From positions 1 through 64,000 of the forward strand of contig CAWEZC010000004.1 in NCBI GenBank assembly GCA_963813495.1: a stretch of DNA of 64,000 nucleotides. The letters run 5' to 3'. The stretch's first letter is position 1. Every line of letters starts with the position of its first letter. The notes beneath the pieces are model-generated. The model made no database searches. It worked only from the letters and a program-made list of their open reading frames with translations, and was not told where the DNA came from. Shown here one piece after another: positions 32,402 through 41,635 of the stretch. The stretch is from JACVRW01 sp963813495. Lineage in GTDB: Bacteria; Actinomycetota; Thermoleophilia; Solirubrobacterales; Thermoleophilaceae. A program made the position numbers and the translations under genes.

Positions 32402-33310
32402 GTGCCCCAGCTCGACGCGGTCGTGGTCGGGGGCGGCCCGGCGGGTCTGAGCGCCGCGCTCGTCCTGGGCAGGGCGCGTCGCCGGGTGCTGGTGCTGGAC
32501 ACCGGCCGGCCCGCGAACATCGCGTCGAGTGCGATCGGAGGGCTGCTCGGCCAGAGTGGCGTGGCCCCCGTCGAGCTGCGCCGTGCCGGGCGCGAGCAGC
32601 TCGTGGACCTCCCGACCGTCGAGGTGCGCGACGCTGCCGTGGTCGATGCCGACCTGGGCTCGGAGCGCCTCGGGGTGAGGCTCTGCGACGGGAGCGAGCT
32701 GCGCACGCGCTCGCTCGTGCTGGCGCATGGGCTGAGCTACGAGCCGCCCGCGCTGCCGGGGATCGAGCCCCTGTGGGGCCGCTCGGTGTTCCACTGCCCC
32801 TTCTGCGATGGGTGGGAGGTGCGTGACCGCGCGCTGGCCGTGCACGGCAACGGGCCGGACGTCGTGCGCACGGCACTCGTCGTGTCCGGGTGGAGCAGCG
32901 ACGTGATCCTGCTGACGGACGGGCCGGCGCGCCTGGGGGACGGCGGGCGGGCGTCGCTCGACGCCGCCGGCGTGCGCGTCCGCGAGGAGCCGGTTCGCCG
33001 GCTGGCGGGCCACGACGGCCGCCTGGACCGGATCGAGTTCGCCTCGGGGCTCGCGGAGGAGCGCGACGCGCTGTTCGTGCGCACTCGGCGTGGGCAGCCG
33101 AACGGGTTGGCGGCGGCGCTGGGGTGCGAGCTGACGGCCGGTGGGACGATCGTGACCGACGGCGACGGCCGGACCGCGGTGGCCGGCGTCTATGCGGCCG
33201 GTGACACGGCCACGGACCGGCTGCGCTCGGTGGCGCTGGCGATCGGGACGGGGTCCCGCGCGGCGCTGGCCGTCGCGCTCGACTGCGTGCCGGTCGCGGC
33301 GGCGGCCTGA
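32402..33310 (+). CDS. Thioredoxin reductase-like NAD(P)/FAD oxidoreductase
   Basis: 302 residues from GTG 32402; ATG 32342 would add 20 Arg-rich residues. FAD-binding LDAVVVGGGPAGLSAALVLG, redox pair in FHCPFCDGWEVRD (CxxC), and GVYAAGDTATDRLRSVALAI at the second FAD contact. The NADPH motif is unusual (LAVHGNGPDVVRTALVVSGW instead of GxGxxA). Members reduce thioredoxin-like proteins or dithiol natural products. No thioredoxin gene is adjacent. Confidence 0.85.
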   Translation: MPQLDAVVVGGGPAGLSAALVLGRARRRVLVLDTGRPANIASSAIGGLLGQSGVAPVELRRAGREQLVDLPTVEVRDAAVVDADLGSERLGVRLCDGSELRTRSLVLAHGLSYEPPALPGIEPLWGRSVFHCPFCDGWEVRDRALAVHGNGPDVVRTALVVSGWSSDVILLTDGPARLGDGGRASLDAAGVRVREEPVRRLAGHDGRLDRIEFASGLAEERDALFVRTRRGQPNGLAAALGCELTAGGTIVTDGDGRTAVAGVYAAGDTATDRLRSVALAIGTGSRAALAVALDCVPVAAAA

Positions 33311-33465
33311 GGTTCCCTCGGAAGCGGCTGCTGCACACACGCCGAGCGGTAGGGACCGAGCGTGCGACCGGAGCACGCGGGCGAGGTGCCGATGATCGGA
33401 CGTCGTGCTAAAGGGGCGGGTCGCAGCAGCCGATGCTCTGGGACTCCTCGAGTTCGAGGGTCCTT

Positions 33466-34917
33466 ATGCGCGTCGCTCGTTACCTCTCATCCGTGATCGC
33501 CCTGACCGTCCTGTGCGGTCTGTCGGTCCCTGCGATCGCCTCGGCCGACTACAGCTCGTCCGTGATCGCCGACGGGCCGCTCGCCTACTACCATCTCGAC
33601 GAGGCCGACGGACAACCGCTCGCCGCCGACTCCTCGGGGAGCATCCCCCCTGCAGACGGGAGCTACGCCGCAACTGGTGTCGGCTACTCAGTCGCCGGGC
33701 CGTTCCCAGGCACGGGAAGCGGCACGGCGGTAGCCCTCACGAGCGGCACGGTCGCAGGCTCGGTGTCCGGCGTCGCTCACAGCGCGTCTCTGTGGATCAA
33801 TCCGTCGGCGCGGGTCGCGCAGACCTTCCTCGAGCACGGCGACTCGGCCGCCGACGGGTGGAGCATCGGCATCGCGCCCAACAACACCCCGCGCGGAGGC
33901 AAGCGCAAGCTCTTCTTCGAGTCGCACGGAGTGTCGGTCAACTCAAAGATCGCCCTGGCGAGCGGCACTTGGAGCATGGTCTCCGTGACCTGGGACGCCG
34001 CGAAGGTCAGCTTCTACGTGAACGGCGGGGCGATCACCAAGGCGATCAACACCCCGGCGGGCTGGACCGCGCCCGGTCCCGCAGCCGACCCGACGCTCAC
34101 CGTCGGGCCGGGCGCCGGGCCCGGTGGCACCTCGTTCGACGAAGTGGCGATCTTCCCAGGGACGCTCAGCAAGAATCAACTCGCCGCCCACTACGCCACC
34201 ACGCTGCTGCCCGTGGTCGCCTCCACCCCTGTGCTTTCGCCGCTGACCGGTGTTCGCGAGGGCGACACCCTCAGTCTTACGCCGGGGACGTACTCGGGAG
34301 GCGTCGTGCAGAGCCAGCAGTGGCAGCGGTGCGACGCCAACGCCGCCTGTACGGACATCGCGGGCGCGACCGGAACCGCCTACACACTGACGGCCGCCGA
34401 TGTCGACTACTCGGTGCAGGTCGAGGAGACCGCCACGAATGCGAACGGTTCCGTGAGCGTCGTCTCAGACGCCACCGACCCCGTGCTCGCCTTGCCCGCG
34501 ATTGTCACGCCACCCGTCACGCCACTCGATCCCGGCACATCCGCCGCCCCGGCGACGATCTCGACGCCCGATCCGGTGTCTGTCCAGAACCCGGTCTCCT
34601 TGCTGCCGACCTCGTGTCCCACGTCTCGACTCGCAGCCGTCAAGGCGCGAAGCGCTCGGGTGGGCAAGGCCAAGGTCACGCTCAAGCTGAACGCCAAGAC
34701 CCGGCGCGTAAGCGTGCGCGCCAAGCGCGGCACGATTCGCATGGTCACCTTCAGGCTCGACGGCAAGCGCCGCAAGGCTCGCAAGGGACATCCCTTCACA
34801 CTCGTCATCCGTCGCGCCTGGACCAAGCCCGGCAAGCACACCCTCAAGGCGAGCGTCAAGCCCCGTCACGGCAAACGACGCACACTCACCTTGCGGCTGG
34901 TCGCCAAGCCCTGCTGA
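33466..34917 (+). CDS. Secreted LamG-domain protein
   Basis: 483 residues from ATG 33466. The signal peptide ends near AIASADYSS. Residues about 30-245 are a concanavalin-like LamG domain: ADGPLAYYHLDEADGQPLAA, SASLWINPSA, GTWSMVSVTWDAAKVSFYVN and TSFDEVAIFPGTLSKNQLAA. An Ig-like part follows (GVREGDTLSLTPGTYSGG, QWQRCDANAACTDI), then a Pro/Thr linker and a basic beta domain (RRVSVRAKRGTIRMVTFRLD) ending in Cys. It is probably a cell-surface carbohydrate- or matrix-binding protein. No neighbouring partner. Confidence 0.8.
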   Translation: MRVARYLSSVIALTVLCGLSVPAIASADYSSSVIADGPLAYYHLDEADGQPLAADSSGSIPPADGSYAATGVGYSVAGPFPGTGSGTAVALTSGTVAGSVSGVAHSASLWINPSARVAQTFLEHGDSAADGWSIGIAPNNTPRGGKRKLFFESHGVSVNSKIALASGTWSMVSVTWDAAKVSFYVNGGAITKAINTPAGWTAPGPAADPTLTVGPGAGPGGTSFDEVAIFPGTLSKNQLAAHYATTLLPVVASTPVLSPLTGVREGDTLSLTPGTYSGGVVQSQQWQRCDANAACTDIAGATGTAYTLTAADVDYSVQVEETATNANGSVSVVSDATDPVLALPAIVTPPVTPLDPGTSAAPATISTPDPVSVQNPVSLLPTSCPTSRLAAVKARSARVGKAKVTLKLNAKTRRVSVRAKRGTIRMVTFRLDGKRRKARKGHPFTLVIRRAWTKPGKHTLKASVKPRHGKRRTLTLRLVAKPC

Positions 34918-34971
34918 GAGCCGCGCCCGTGCGGCGCGTCGCAGACCGTCGTGCTGTTGGCCCCGGCGCCG

Positions 34972-35211
34972 CTACGGCAGGTCGACGAACTGGCTCAGGA
35001 ACTCCCGCGCGTCTTCGGTGTCGGTCCGGGTCGTGACGTTCGTGGCGTAGCAGGGGCCATCCCCGGTACTCGTCACCGAGATGACGATACTGCGGGCTGT
35101 TCATTTCCGTCGAACTCGCCGCCGGTGGTGTTGATGGCGCCCGCAGCGCCGGGGGGGCGCGCATGCAAGGGCAGCCAGCAGGACCGGACGGAGGACGCGT
35201 CGCCTGAGCAT
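34972..35211 (-). pseudogene. Trypsin-like secreted protease remnant with large deletion
   Basis: From ATG 35211 a signal peptide (MLRRRVLRPVLLAALACA) meets a C7 run. Dropping one C gives PPGAAGAINTTGGEFDGNEQ, the usual start of a secreted S1-like protease. A second shift near 35105 joins this to ISVTSTGDGPCYATNVTTRT and EDAREFLSQFVDLP, the typical C-terminal end of the same family. The catalytic His, Asp and Ser regions (roughly 180 residues) are absent. So both ends of the gene survive around a deletion. Confidence 0.5.
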
Positions 35212-35316
35212 GCCGGGCAGCCCACCCACGTCGAGGCAGCGCGCCCATCCGGGGCTAGGATCCCGCGGCACGGGTCGCGCGTGCAGCGCGCGGCATTTCT
35301 AACGAGGAGGAGAATC

Positions 35317-36866
35317 TTGGCTTTCAGACACTTGTCTGCCGGGCTTGCGGTAGTCGTCGCCACCGGTGCGCTCAGCGTCGCCCAGGAGCCGGCGCCGCGC
35401 CGTCGACCGATACGACTGCACTGACCAGCGCGGTCACGGTCGAGGGCGTCCGGGCGCACCAGGCGCAGTTCCAGGCGTTCGCGACCGCCAACGGCGGCAC
35501 CCGCGAGGCGAGCTCTCCGGGTTACACGGCATCGGCCGACTACGTAGTGCAGCTCATGGAGGAGGCCGGCTATGAGGTCACTCGCCAGCCGTTCTCGTAC
35601 GACTACTTCGAAGAGCTGGCGCCTGCGGTGCTCACGGGCACCTCGTCCGGTTTCCCGTTCACCTACGCGGACGGGGAGGACATCGACACCATGGGCTATT
35701 CGGGCACCGGACCCTTCTCCGGAGTCGTGCAGGAGGTCGATGTGGTCGTGCCGCTGCCAGTAGGGCAGCCCGACGGCACGTCGAACTCCGGCTGTGAGCC
35801 AGGGGACTTCACCGGCTTCACCGGTGACATCGCACTGGTCCAGCGCGGCACCTGCGATTTCTCGGTGAAGATCGCCAACGCGGTCGCCGCCGGGGCCGAG
35901 GCGGTGATCGTCTTCAACGAGGGCAACAGCCCTGAGCGTTCGGAGGTGGGCTTCGGGCAGGCGACGTTCCCGCAGGATGTGCCGGTGCTGGAGATGAGTG
36001 CCGAGGCCGGAGCGGCGCTGGTCGAGTTCATCCGCAGCGAACGCGCGGCAGGCCGCGTCGTCACGCTGGCGGGCAGCACGACCACGATCTCCGAGGGCCG
36101 CACGTCCGAGAACGTGATCGCCCAGACGACGACCGGTCGCACGGACCGCGTGGTGGTGTCAGGCGCGCATCTCGACAGCGTGGTCGAAGGGCCCGGTATC
36201 AATGACAACGGCTCCGGATCGGCGGCGCAGCTCGAGACGGCGCTGCAGTTGGCGGAGCTGGGGATCGAACCTCGCAACCAGGTGCGCTTTATCTGGTTCG
36301 GAGCTGAGGAGGCAGGACTGGTGGGGTCGCAGTACTACGTCGACCAGCTCAGCACGCGCGCGACGAAGGACATCGCGGTGATGCTGAACTACGACATGGT
36401 CGGCTCGCCGAACGCGGGGTGGTTCGTCTATGACGGTGACGCCTCTGATACCGAGTCGACCGGGTCCGCCGGCTCGGGTGTCGTCGAGGACGTGTTCGTC
36501 GACTACTTCGAGTCGATCAGGCGCGTGACGAAGCCCACTGCGTTCGACGGACGCTCGGACTACGACGCATTCGTGGCGGCGGGCATCCCGGCGGGCGGGT
36601 TGTTCACCGGTGCCGAGGATCTCAAGCAGCCTGACGAGGTGGCCATCTGGGGTGGCACCGCGGACGTCGCATACGACCCGTGCTATCACGCCGCGTGCGA
36701 CACGTACGCGAACGTGAACCTGACCGCCCTGGACGAGATGTCCGACGCGGTGGCGCACGCCATCCTGACGTTTGCGATGACGACATCCGCCGTGCAGGGC
36801 ACGGACAAGGGGAAGGGCACGCCTGGCTACAAGCCGGCGTACCGGGGGCACCTCGCGATCCGCTAG
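35317..36866 (+). CDS. Secreted M28 aminopeptidase with PA domain (frameshift after signal peptide)
   Basis: TTG 35317 follows an excellent AGGAGG site and starts a signal peptide (AFRHLSAGLAVVVATGALSV). The frame stops at 35424; the mature protein (STDTTALTSAVTVEGVRAHQ...) is in another frame, so a single-base lesion lies near 35388-35395. PA domain: GFTGDIALVQRGTCDFSVKI and AAGAEAVIVFNEG. M28 zinc ligands are complete: VSGAHLDSV (His), GINDNGSGSAA (Asp), FGAEEAGLVGS (Glu pair), LNYDMVGSPNAG (Asp) and CYHAACDTYAN (His). The best downstream start is ATG 35547, which would give a protein without export signal. Likely an aminopeptidase. Confidence 0.8.
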
Positions 36867-36893
36867 GGGCCCGACCAACCGACGGAGTGACGG

Positions 36894-36913
36894 GGGGCGG
36901 CGCGAGCCGCCCC
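36894..36913 (+). terminator. Bidirectional terminator hairpin
   Basis: GGGGCGGC-GCGA-GCCGCCCC, followed by TCTT, lies between the convergent M28 (ends 36866) and P450 (ends 36921) genes and can serve both. Confidence 0.6.
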
Positions 36914-36920
36914 TCTTCAC

Positions 36921-38330
36921 TCAGGCCCGAACGATCACGGGCAGGCCGCCGCGAGGTGAGAGCGTCGGCATCTGGCGGATCGAGAGGGGGCGCATCGGCT
37001 CGGCAAGCTCGAGCGAGTAGCGGCTCAGCAGCAACGCCGCGATCGCCTTGACTTCGAGCTGGCCGAAGCGCATCCCGATGCAGGTGCGCGAGCCACCCCC
37101 GAAGGGCACATATGCGCCCTTGGGCAGCTTCGCTCGCTCGTCGGGTGAGAAGCGCTCAGGCATGAAGCGCCAGGGCTGGGGAAACACCTCGGAGAGGTGA
37201 TGGCTCGCCCACGAGCAGTAGTTGACGAGCACTCCACCGGGCACCCGCACGCCGCCAAGCTCGAAGGGCTCGATCGACCGGCGCGGGCCTATCCAGGCGG
37301 GCGGGTACATGCGCAGTGTCTCGTCCACGGCCATCTCGAGGCGCGGAAGCTCGCCCACGAGCTGGGCCGCCGAGGGAGCCTCGCCGCCGAGCACGCTTTC
37401 CTGCTCGGCGAGCAGCGGGGCGATCTCGTCGGGGCTGCGGGCGAGCTCGTAGAAGAGGAACGTGACGGTGGAGGTGGTGGTGTCGTGGCCGGCGAAGAGC
37501 AGGGTCATGACCTGGTCGCGCAGCTCCTGCCGGGACAGGCTGGAGCCGTCCTCGTCCTCCGCGTCGAGAAGCAGGCTCAGGATGTCCGCCCCCCGCTCAC
37601 CCGAGGCCCGGCGACGGTCGATCTCCTCGAAGATCACCCGGTCGAGCTGCGAGCGGTCCCGGACCATCCGCCGCCACGGGCTGCCCGGCCCGCGCAGCAT
37701 CTGGGCGGCGTAGTCACGGCCCCAGTAGCCCAGCGTCCGCTCGAAGATCTCGGCCATGTCCGCGTCGCGCACGCTGCGGTCGGGATCGAACCCGAACAGG
37801 GCGCGCAGGGCGATTCGCAGGGCGAGCGTGCGCGTCCAGCGGTAGAGGTCGACCCGGAGGCCGGGCCGCCAGCCCTCGAGCGCGCGATTGGTCTCCTCCA
37901 CCATCGTGCCGGTGGCCGCCGCCAGCTGTTCGCGGTGGAAGGCCGGCAGCATGATGTGACGGGCACGCCGGTGGTAGTCGCCGTCGGTGGTGAGCAGGCC
38001 GTCGCCCAGCAAAGGGATCAGATCCCCCATCCCACCGTCGCGCCAGCGGAAGTTGGCGGCCCCCGACACGGTCATGTAGTGATTGGCCTCCGGCCCCAGC
38101 GCGAACACCACCGGTGCGTAGATCAGCCGGATCGAGAAGACGGGGCCGTAGGCGTCGTAGAGGCGCAGCAGCAACGGCAGAGGCTCGCGCTCGAACTCGC
38201 GCGTCCGGCGCATGCTGAACGACAGCTCGCCTCGCGGAAACTGGCCGCGCGCGGCGCGCTGCCAGCGCAGGTCGGACCGGACTCGGTTGACCACTCCGGT
38301 GGGGGCGCGTGGAGGTGAGGGCACAGCCAC
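36921..38330 (-). CDS. Cytochrome P450
   Basis: About 469 residues from GTG 38330 (VAVPSPPRAPTGVVNRV); an ATG at 38396 would overlap the divergent gene. I-helix LLFAGHDTTTSTVTFLFYEL, ExxR motif VDETLRMYPPAWIGPRRSIE, heme loop FGGGSRTCIGMRFGQLEVKA with the Cys ligand. The short Pro-rich N-terminus without a membrane anchor and the overall form fit the soluble CYP197/CYP102-like bacterial group. No ferredoxin or reductase gene is adjacent, so redox partners come from elsewhere. The substrate is unknown, probably a fatty acid or terpenoid. Confidence 0.9.
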   Translation of the reverse strand: MAVPSPPRAPTGVVNRVRSDLRWQRAARGQFPRGELSFSMRRTREFEREPLPLLLRLYDAYGPVFSIRLIYAPVVFALGPEANHYMTVSGAANFRWRDGGMGDLIPLLGDGLLTTDGDYHRRARHIMLPAFHREQLAAATGTMVEETNRALEGWRPGLRVDLYRWTRTLALRIALRALFGFDPDRSVRDADMAEIFERTLGYWGRDYAAQMLRGPGSPWRRMVRDRSQLDRVIFEEIDRRRASGERGADILSLLLDAEDEDGSSLSRQELRDQVMTLLFAGHDTTTSTVTFLFYELARSPDEIAPLLAEQESVLGGEAPSAAQLVGELPRLEMAVDETLRMYPPAWIGPRRSIEPFELGGVRVPGGVLVNYCSWASHHLSEVFPQPWRFMPERFSPDERAKLPKGAYVPFGGGSRTCIGMRFGQLEVKAIAALLLSRYSLELAEPMRPLSIRQMPTLSPRGGLPVIVRA

Positions 38331-38368
38331 GACGAGGATCCTAGGGTGCGGCCCATAGGCTCTGCGGC

Positions 38369-38950
38369 ATGGACGTGACCAGCGTCTGCGCCGCATTCGG
38401 GCTCTCGGCGGCCGCCGGCCTCAACGCCTGGTTGCCGCTGTTCGCGGGCGCCCTGCTCAACAGGCTCGACGTGGTCGAGTTGGCTCAGCCCTTCGACGAC
38501 CTGACCGGTACCGGAGCGCTCGTGGTGCTGGGCGTGCTCACGGCAGCCGACTTCGTGGGCGACAAGGTGCCCGCGGTCGACCACGTGCTGCACGTCATCG
38601 GCAGCGTGGTGGCCCCGGTATCCGGAGCGCTGTTGTTCACCGGTCAGACGGGGGTGGATACCGATCTCCCCACGCTGGCGGCAGTCGTCCTGGGCGCAGG
38701 CACGGCGGAAACGGTGCACGCCGGGCGAGCCGCGGTGCGCCCGCTCTCCACGGCCACCACCGGCGGGCTCGGCAATCCGGTTCTCTCCCTGATCGAGGAC
38801 GCCGGCTCCGCCCTGTTGGTAGTGGCGGCCTTCGCCGTGCCCGTGCTCGCCCTTCTCCTCGTACTCGCCCTGCTGGTGCTGCTGTTCCTGGGCTGGCGGC
38901 GCCTGCGGCGCCTGCGACGATCAGGCGCTGGCCTGCAGGAGCACGCGTGA
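38369..38950 (+). CDS. DUF4126 family membrane protein
   Basis: 193 residues. About four to five hydrophobic segments and the DUF4126 pattern: GLSAAAGLNAWLPLFAGALL at the start, LTAADFVGDKVPAVDHVLHV in the middle and TAETVHAGRAAVRPLSTATT-GGLGNP near the end, followed by an Arg-rich tail. Function unknown. It is divergent from the P450 gene and its end overlaps the leftward hydrolase gene by about 30 bases. Confidence 0.85.
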   Translation: MDVTSVCAAFGLSAAAGLNAWLPLFAGALLNRLDVVELAQPFDDLTGTGALVVLGVLTAADFVGDKVPAVDHVLHVIGSVVAPVSGALLFTGQTGVDTDLPTLAAVVLGAGTAETVHAGRAAVRPLSTATTGGLGNPVLSLIEDAGSALLVVAAFAVPVLALLLVLALLVLLFLGWRRLRRLRRSGAGLQEHA

Positions 38951-39688
38951 CACCTGGGCCGGATCGTCCCAGGTGGGTATGTGACCGCAGCCTCGCAGCA
39001 CTAGCGAGCGCCAACCGTCGGGCTTGGTGTGGGGTCGGCTAACGAGGCGATCGAGCTCTCCCCAGGCCAGGGTCACCGGCGCCTTGATCTGTTCGACCCC
39101 GGAGAAGACCTCCGCCCGCATGGCGGCGTTGGCGCTTTCGAAGGCCGGCGCCGTCACGTACGAGCGCACCAGCCGCTCCGCCGCCGCCGGCGGGACACGC
39201 TCGGGATGTCCTACCGAGCTCGACAGCAGCGCTCGCCGGCCCGCCTCGGTGCGCATCAGAGCCGGAATCAGGGGCATCAGCGCACGGCCGAAGCGGCGCA
39301 CGTCCGGCCCGTCGCGCGACCCCAGAGGACGACCCCAGAGACCGGCGGAGCAGAGCCCCGCGACCGACAGCGCGCGACCGGTCTTTCCCAGTTCCAGAGC
39401 CACCCAGCCACCGAGCGAGTTGCCCGCCACGTGCACCCGGTCGAGTCCCAGCGCGTCGAGGAAGCGACTCAGCGCGGCGGCCAGGGCCTGCGGGGTGGGG
39501 TCTGTCCCGTTGGTCAGCGCGGCTGAGCCGCCGAAGCCGGGCATGTCCACCGCGATCACGTCGCGCTCGGCCGCCAGACGCTCGAGCACCGGCTCCCACA
39601 CAACGAGCTCCCCGCCGAGTGGATGGATGAGAATGAGAGGTTCACCCCTCCCCCTGCGTACGTGATGTAGGAGGCCGTCAGAAACCAT
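38921..39688 (-). CDS. Alpha/beta hydrolase
   Basis: About 255 residues from ATG 39688; an ATG nine bases further upstream (MSSMVSDG) is possible. Oxyanion-hole HPLGGELVVWEPVLERL, nucleophile elbow HVAGNSLGGWVALEL (GNSLG), acid APVTLAWGELDRLVSRP, and His RGCGHIPTWDDPAQVSRVLL: triad complete. Ester, lactone or C-C hydrolase. Its start codon overlaps that of the divergent SDR gene in CCATGG (39686-39689), so the two promoters must lie inside the opposite coding regions. Confidence 0.87.
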   Translation of the reverse strand: MVSDGLLHHVRRGRGEPLILIHPLGGELVVWEPVLERLAAERDVIAVDMPGFGGSAALTNGTDPTPQALAAALSRFLDALGLDRVHVAGNSLGGWVALELGKTGRALSVAGLCSAGLWGRPLGSRDGPDVRRFGRALMPLIPALMRTEAGRRALLSSSVGHPERVPPAAAERLVRSYVTAPAFESANAAMRAEVFSGVEQIKAPVTLAWGELDRLVSRPHTKPDGWRSLVLRGCGHIPTWDDPAQVSRVLLQASA

Positions 39689-40469
39689 GGAACTCATAGG
39701 CAAGACCGTGCTCGTGACCGGTGCCAACCGCGGCATCGGACGGGCCATCAGCGAGGAGCTCGCCACACGCAGGCTCGAGCTGCTGCTGTGCGGCATGCGC
39801 AACCCCGACAACCACAAGCCGCTGGAGGCGCCGCCCGGCGGGGCTCGCGAGGTGCGCGCCGTGGCGCTCGACCTGTCCACCAAGGAGTCCATCAACGAGG
39901 GGGCGGCCGCTCTCCCGGCGCTCGATGTCCTGATCAACAACGCGGGCCAGATGACCGGTGGGCTGCTCGAGGAGCAGGACATCGACGACATCTACGCGAT
40001 GTTCCAGGTCAACCTGGTGGGCCTCGTCCACCTGACGAAGCTGGTCCTGCCCGGCATGGTCGAGCGCAAGCTCGGCAAGATCGTCAACAACGCCAGCATC
40101 AGCGGCTACGCCTGGTTTCCGGCCGCCTCCACCTACGCCGCGGCCAAGACGGGCGTCGTGGCGTTCAGCGAGTCGCTGAGGCGCGAGCTCAAGGACACCG
40201 GCGTCGATGTCCTCCACCTCGTGACCCCGGGCATCGACACCGACATGCTCGACGCCACCAAGGAGCTCTACGGGCGTCACATGGACTCGGGCGCCTGGGA
40301 CGACCAGAGTCCTGAGGATTGGGCCGCCAAGGTCGTCCGCGCGATCGAGCGCGACGATCACGTGCTGGGGCCCGGCGGCAGGCTGGCGCTCGCCAAGCTC
40401 GCTTCCCGGGGGCCGGCCGTGCTGGTGGACGCGATCGCCGAGCGCATGTTCAGCCGCGACCCGCGGTAG
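39687..40469 (+). CDS. Short-chain dehydrogenase/reductase
   Basis: 260 residues from ATG 39687. Cofactor motif TVLVTGANRGIGRAISEEL (TGxxxGIG), NNAG in LDVLINNAGQMTGGLLEEQD, catalytic Ser in NNASISGYAWFPAASTYAAA and YxxxK in YAAAKTGVVAFSESLRREL. LHLVTPGIDTDM follows the active site. NAD(P)H-dependent alcohol or ketone conversion; the acidic/basic cofactor selector was not read. The last 112 bases overlap antisense the 3' end of the Cfa-like gene. It possibly works with the adjacent lipid genes. Confidence 0.88.
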   Translation: MELIGKTVLVTGANRGIGRAISEELATRRLELLLCGMRNPDNHKPLEAPPGGAREVRAVALDLSTKESINEGAAALPALDVLINNAGQMTGGLLEEQDIDDIYAMFQVNLVGLVHLTKLVLPGMVERKLGKIVNNASISGYAWFPAASTYAAAKTGVVAFSESLRRELKDTGVDVLHLVTPGIDTDMLDATKELYGRHMDSGAWDDQSPEDWAAKVVRAIERDDHVLGPGGRLALAKLASRGPAVLVDAIAERMFSRDPR

Positions 40470-41635
40470 GCCGGCTTGGCGAGCAGGATCTGCACGTCGC
40501 CGATGCGGCGCTCGCGGAAGCCGCCTTCGCTGTAGCAGAGGTAAAGCTCCCAGAGGCGGCGGAAGCGCCGGTCGTACCCGAGCTCCTCGGCGCGGGGCGC
40601 CGCGCGCACGAAGTTCTCGCGCCAGCGGACGAGCGTCGGGGGATAGCTCGAGGTAATGTCCTCGAGGTCCAGGAAGCGCATGTCGGTGTGACGTGAAGTG
40701 CTGCGGGAGATGACCTCGATCGAGGGCAGGCAACCGGCGGGGAAGATCATCTCCCGGATGAAGGACTTGGAGGCCTTCTCGACCTCGTAGGCGCGCTCGT
40801 CGACCGTGATGGCCTGCAACAGCATCAAACCCTCGGGCTGGAGCAGGTCCGAGCAGTGCGCGAAGAAGGTGTCGAAGTACTGCCAGCCGACGGCCTCGAC
40901 CATCTCGACGGAGACCAGCTTGTCGTAGCGGCCGCGCAGGTCGCGGTAGTCGCACTCGAGCACCTCGACACGGTCCTCTAGTCCCGCCGCGCGCACCCGT
41001 TCCTGCGCCGCGGCGCGCTGCTCGCGCGAGATCGTGGTCGTGGTCACCCGGCAGCCGTACTCCGCGGCCGCATGTATCGCCAGGGCACCCCAGCCGGTGC
41101 CGATCTCGAGCAGGTGGTCGTCGGCGCCGAGGTCGAGCTTGCGGCAGATGCGGTCGAGCTTGAGCATCTGTGCCTCATGCAGCGTGCTCGCGCTCTCGTC
41201 CCAGAAGGCGCAGGAGTAGCTCATCGTCTCGTCGAGGAAGAGCGCGAACATGTCGTTGCCCAGGTCGTAGTGGGCCGAGATGTGGCGCCGGGCCGCGGCG
41301 CGAGTGTTGCGCGGCACGCGTGACAGGAGGCTGAGCATCGGGGCGAAGGGGGCACGCAGTCGGTCGAGCCGCGGCATCTCGCGTGCGCCGATGCGCACGA
41401 GGGTGACCAGGTCGTCGCAGTCCCACGCCCCGCCGGCGTATGTCTCGGCCAGGCCGAGGCTGCCGCGGGCCATGCCCTTCCAGAACGAGGCGTCGTGGAC
41501 GGTGATGGTGGCCTGCAGCGGTGCGCGGGGCGGCCCGAAGGCGAGGCGTCGCCCGCCGTCCGATTCGTCCACGATGTCGAGGTGGCCCGCGCGCATCCGG
41601 CCCAGCAGGGCGGTAACTGCGGTGCGGGCGATCAT
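40358..41635 (-). CDS. cfa: Cyclopropane-fatty-acyl-phospholipid synthase-like methyltransferase
   Basis: 425 residues. SAM motif DDHLLEIGTGWGALAIHAAA, preceded by HISAHYDLGNDMFALFLDET and SYSCAFWDESASTLHEAQML, then SVEMVEAVGWQYFDTFFAHC, FIREMIFPAGCLPSIEVISR and LYLCYSEGGFRERRIGDVQI: all typical of Cfa enzymes. The last 30 residues (after LLAKPAYRG) run antisense under the SDR gene and may be non-essential. It adds a methylene or methyl group to membrane fatty acids. It is the last gene of a four-gene operon with DUF1365, an FAD oxidoreductase and a membrane protein, and overlaps DUF1365 by ATGA. Confidence 0.9.
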   Translation of the reverse strand: MIARTAVTALLGRMRAGHLDIVDESDGGRRLAFGPPRAPLQATITVHDASFWKGMARGSLGLAETYAGGAWDCDDLVTLVRIGAREMPRLDRLRAPFAPMLSLLSRVPRNTRAAARRHISAHYDLGNDMFALFLDETMSYSCAFWDESASTLHEAQMLKLDRICRKLDLGADDHLLEIGTGWGALAIHAAAEYGCRVTTTTISREQRAAAQERVRAAGLEDRVEVLECDYRDLRGRYDKLVSVEMVEAVGWQYFDTFFAHCSDLLQPEGLMLLQAITVDERAYEVEKASKSFIREMIFPAGCLPSIEVISRSTSRHTDMRFLDLEDITSSYPPTLVRWRENFVRAAPRAEELGYDRRFRRLWELYLCYSEGGFRERRIGDVQILLAKPAYRGSRLNMRSAIASTSTAGPREASLASASLPPGPST

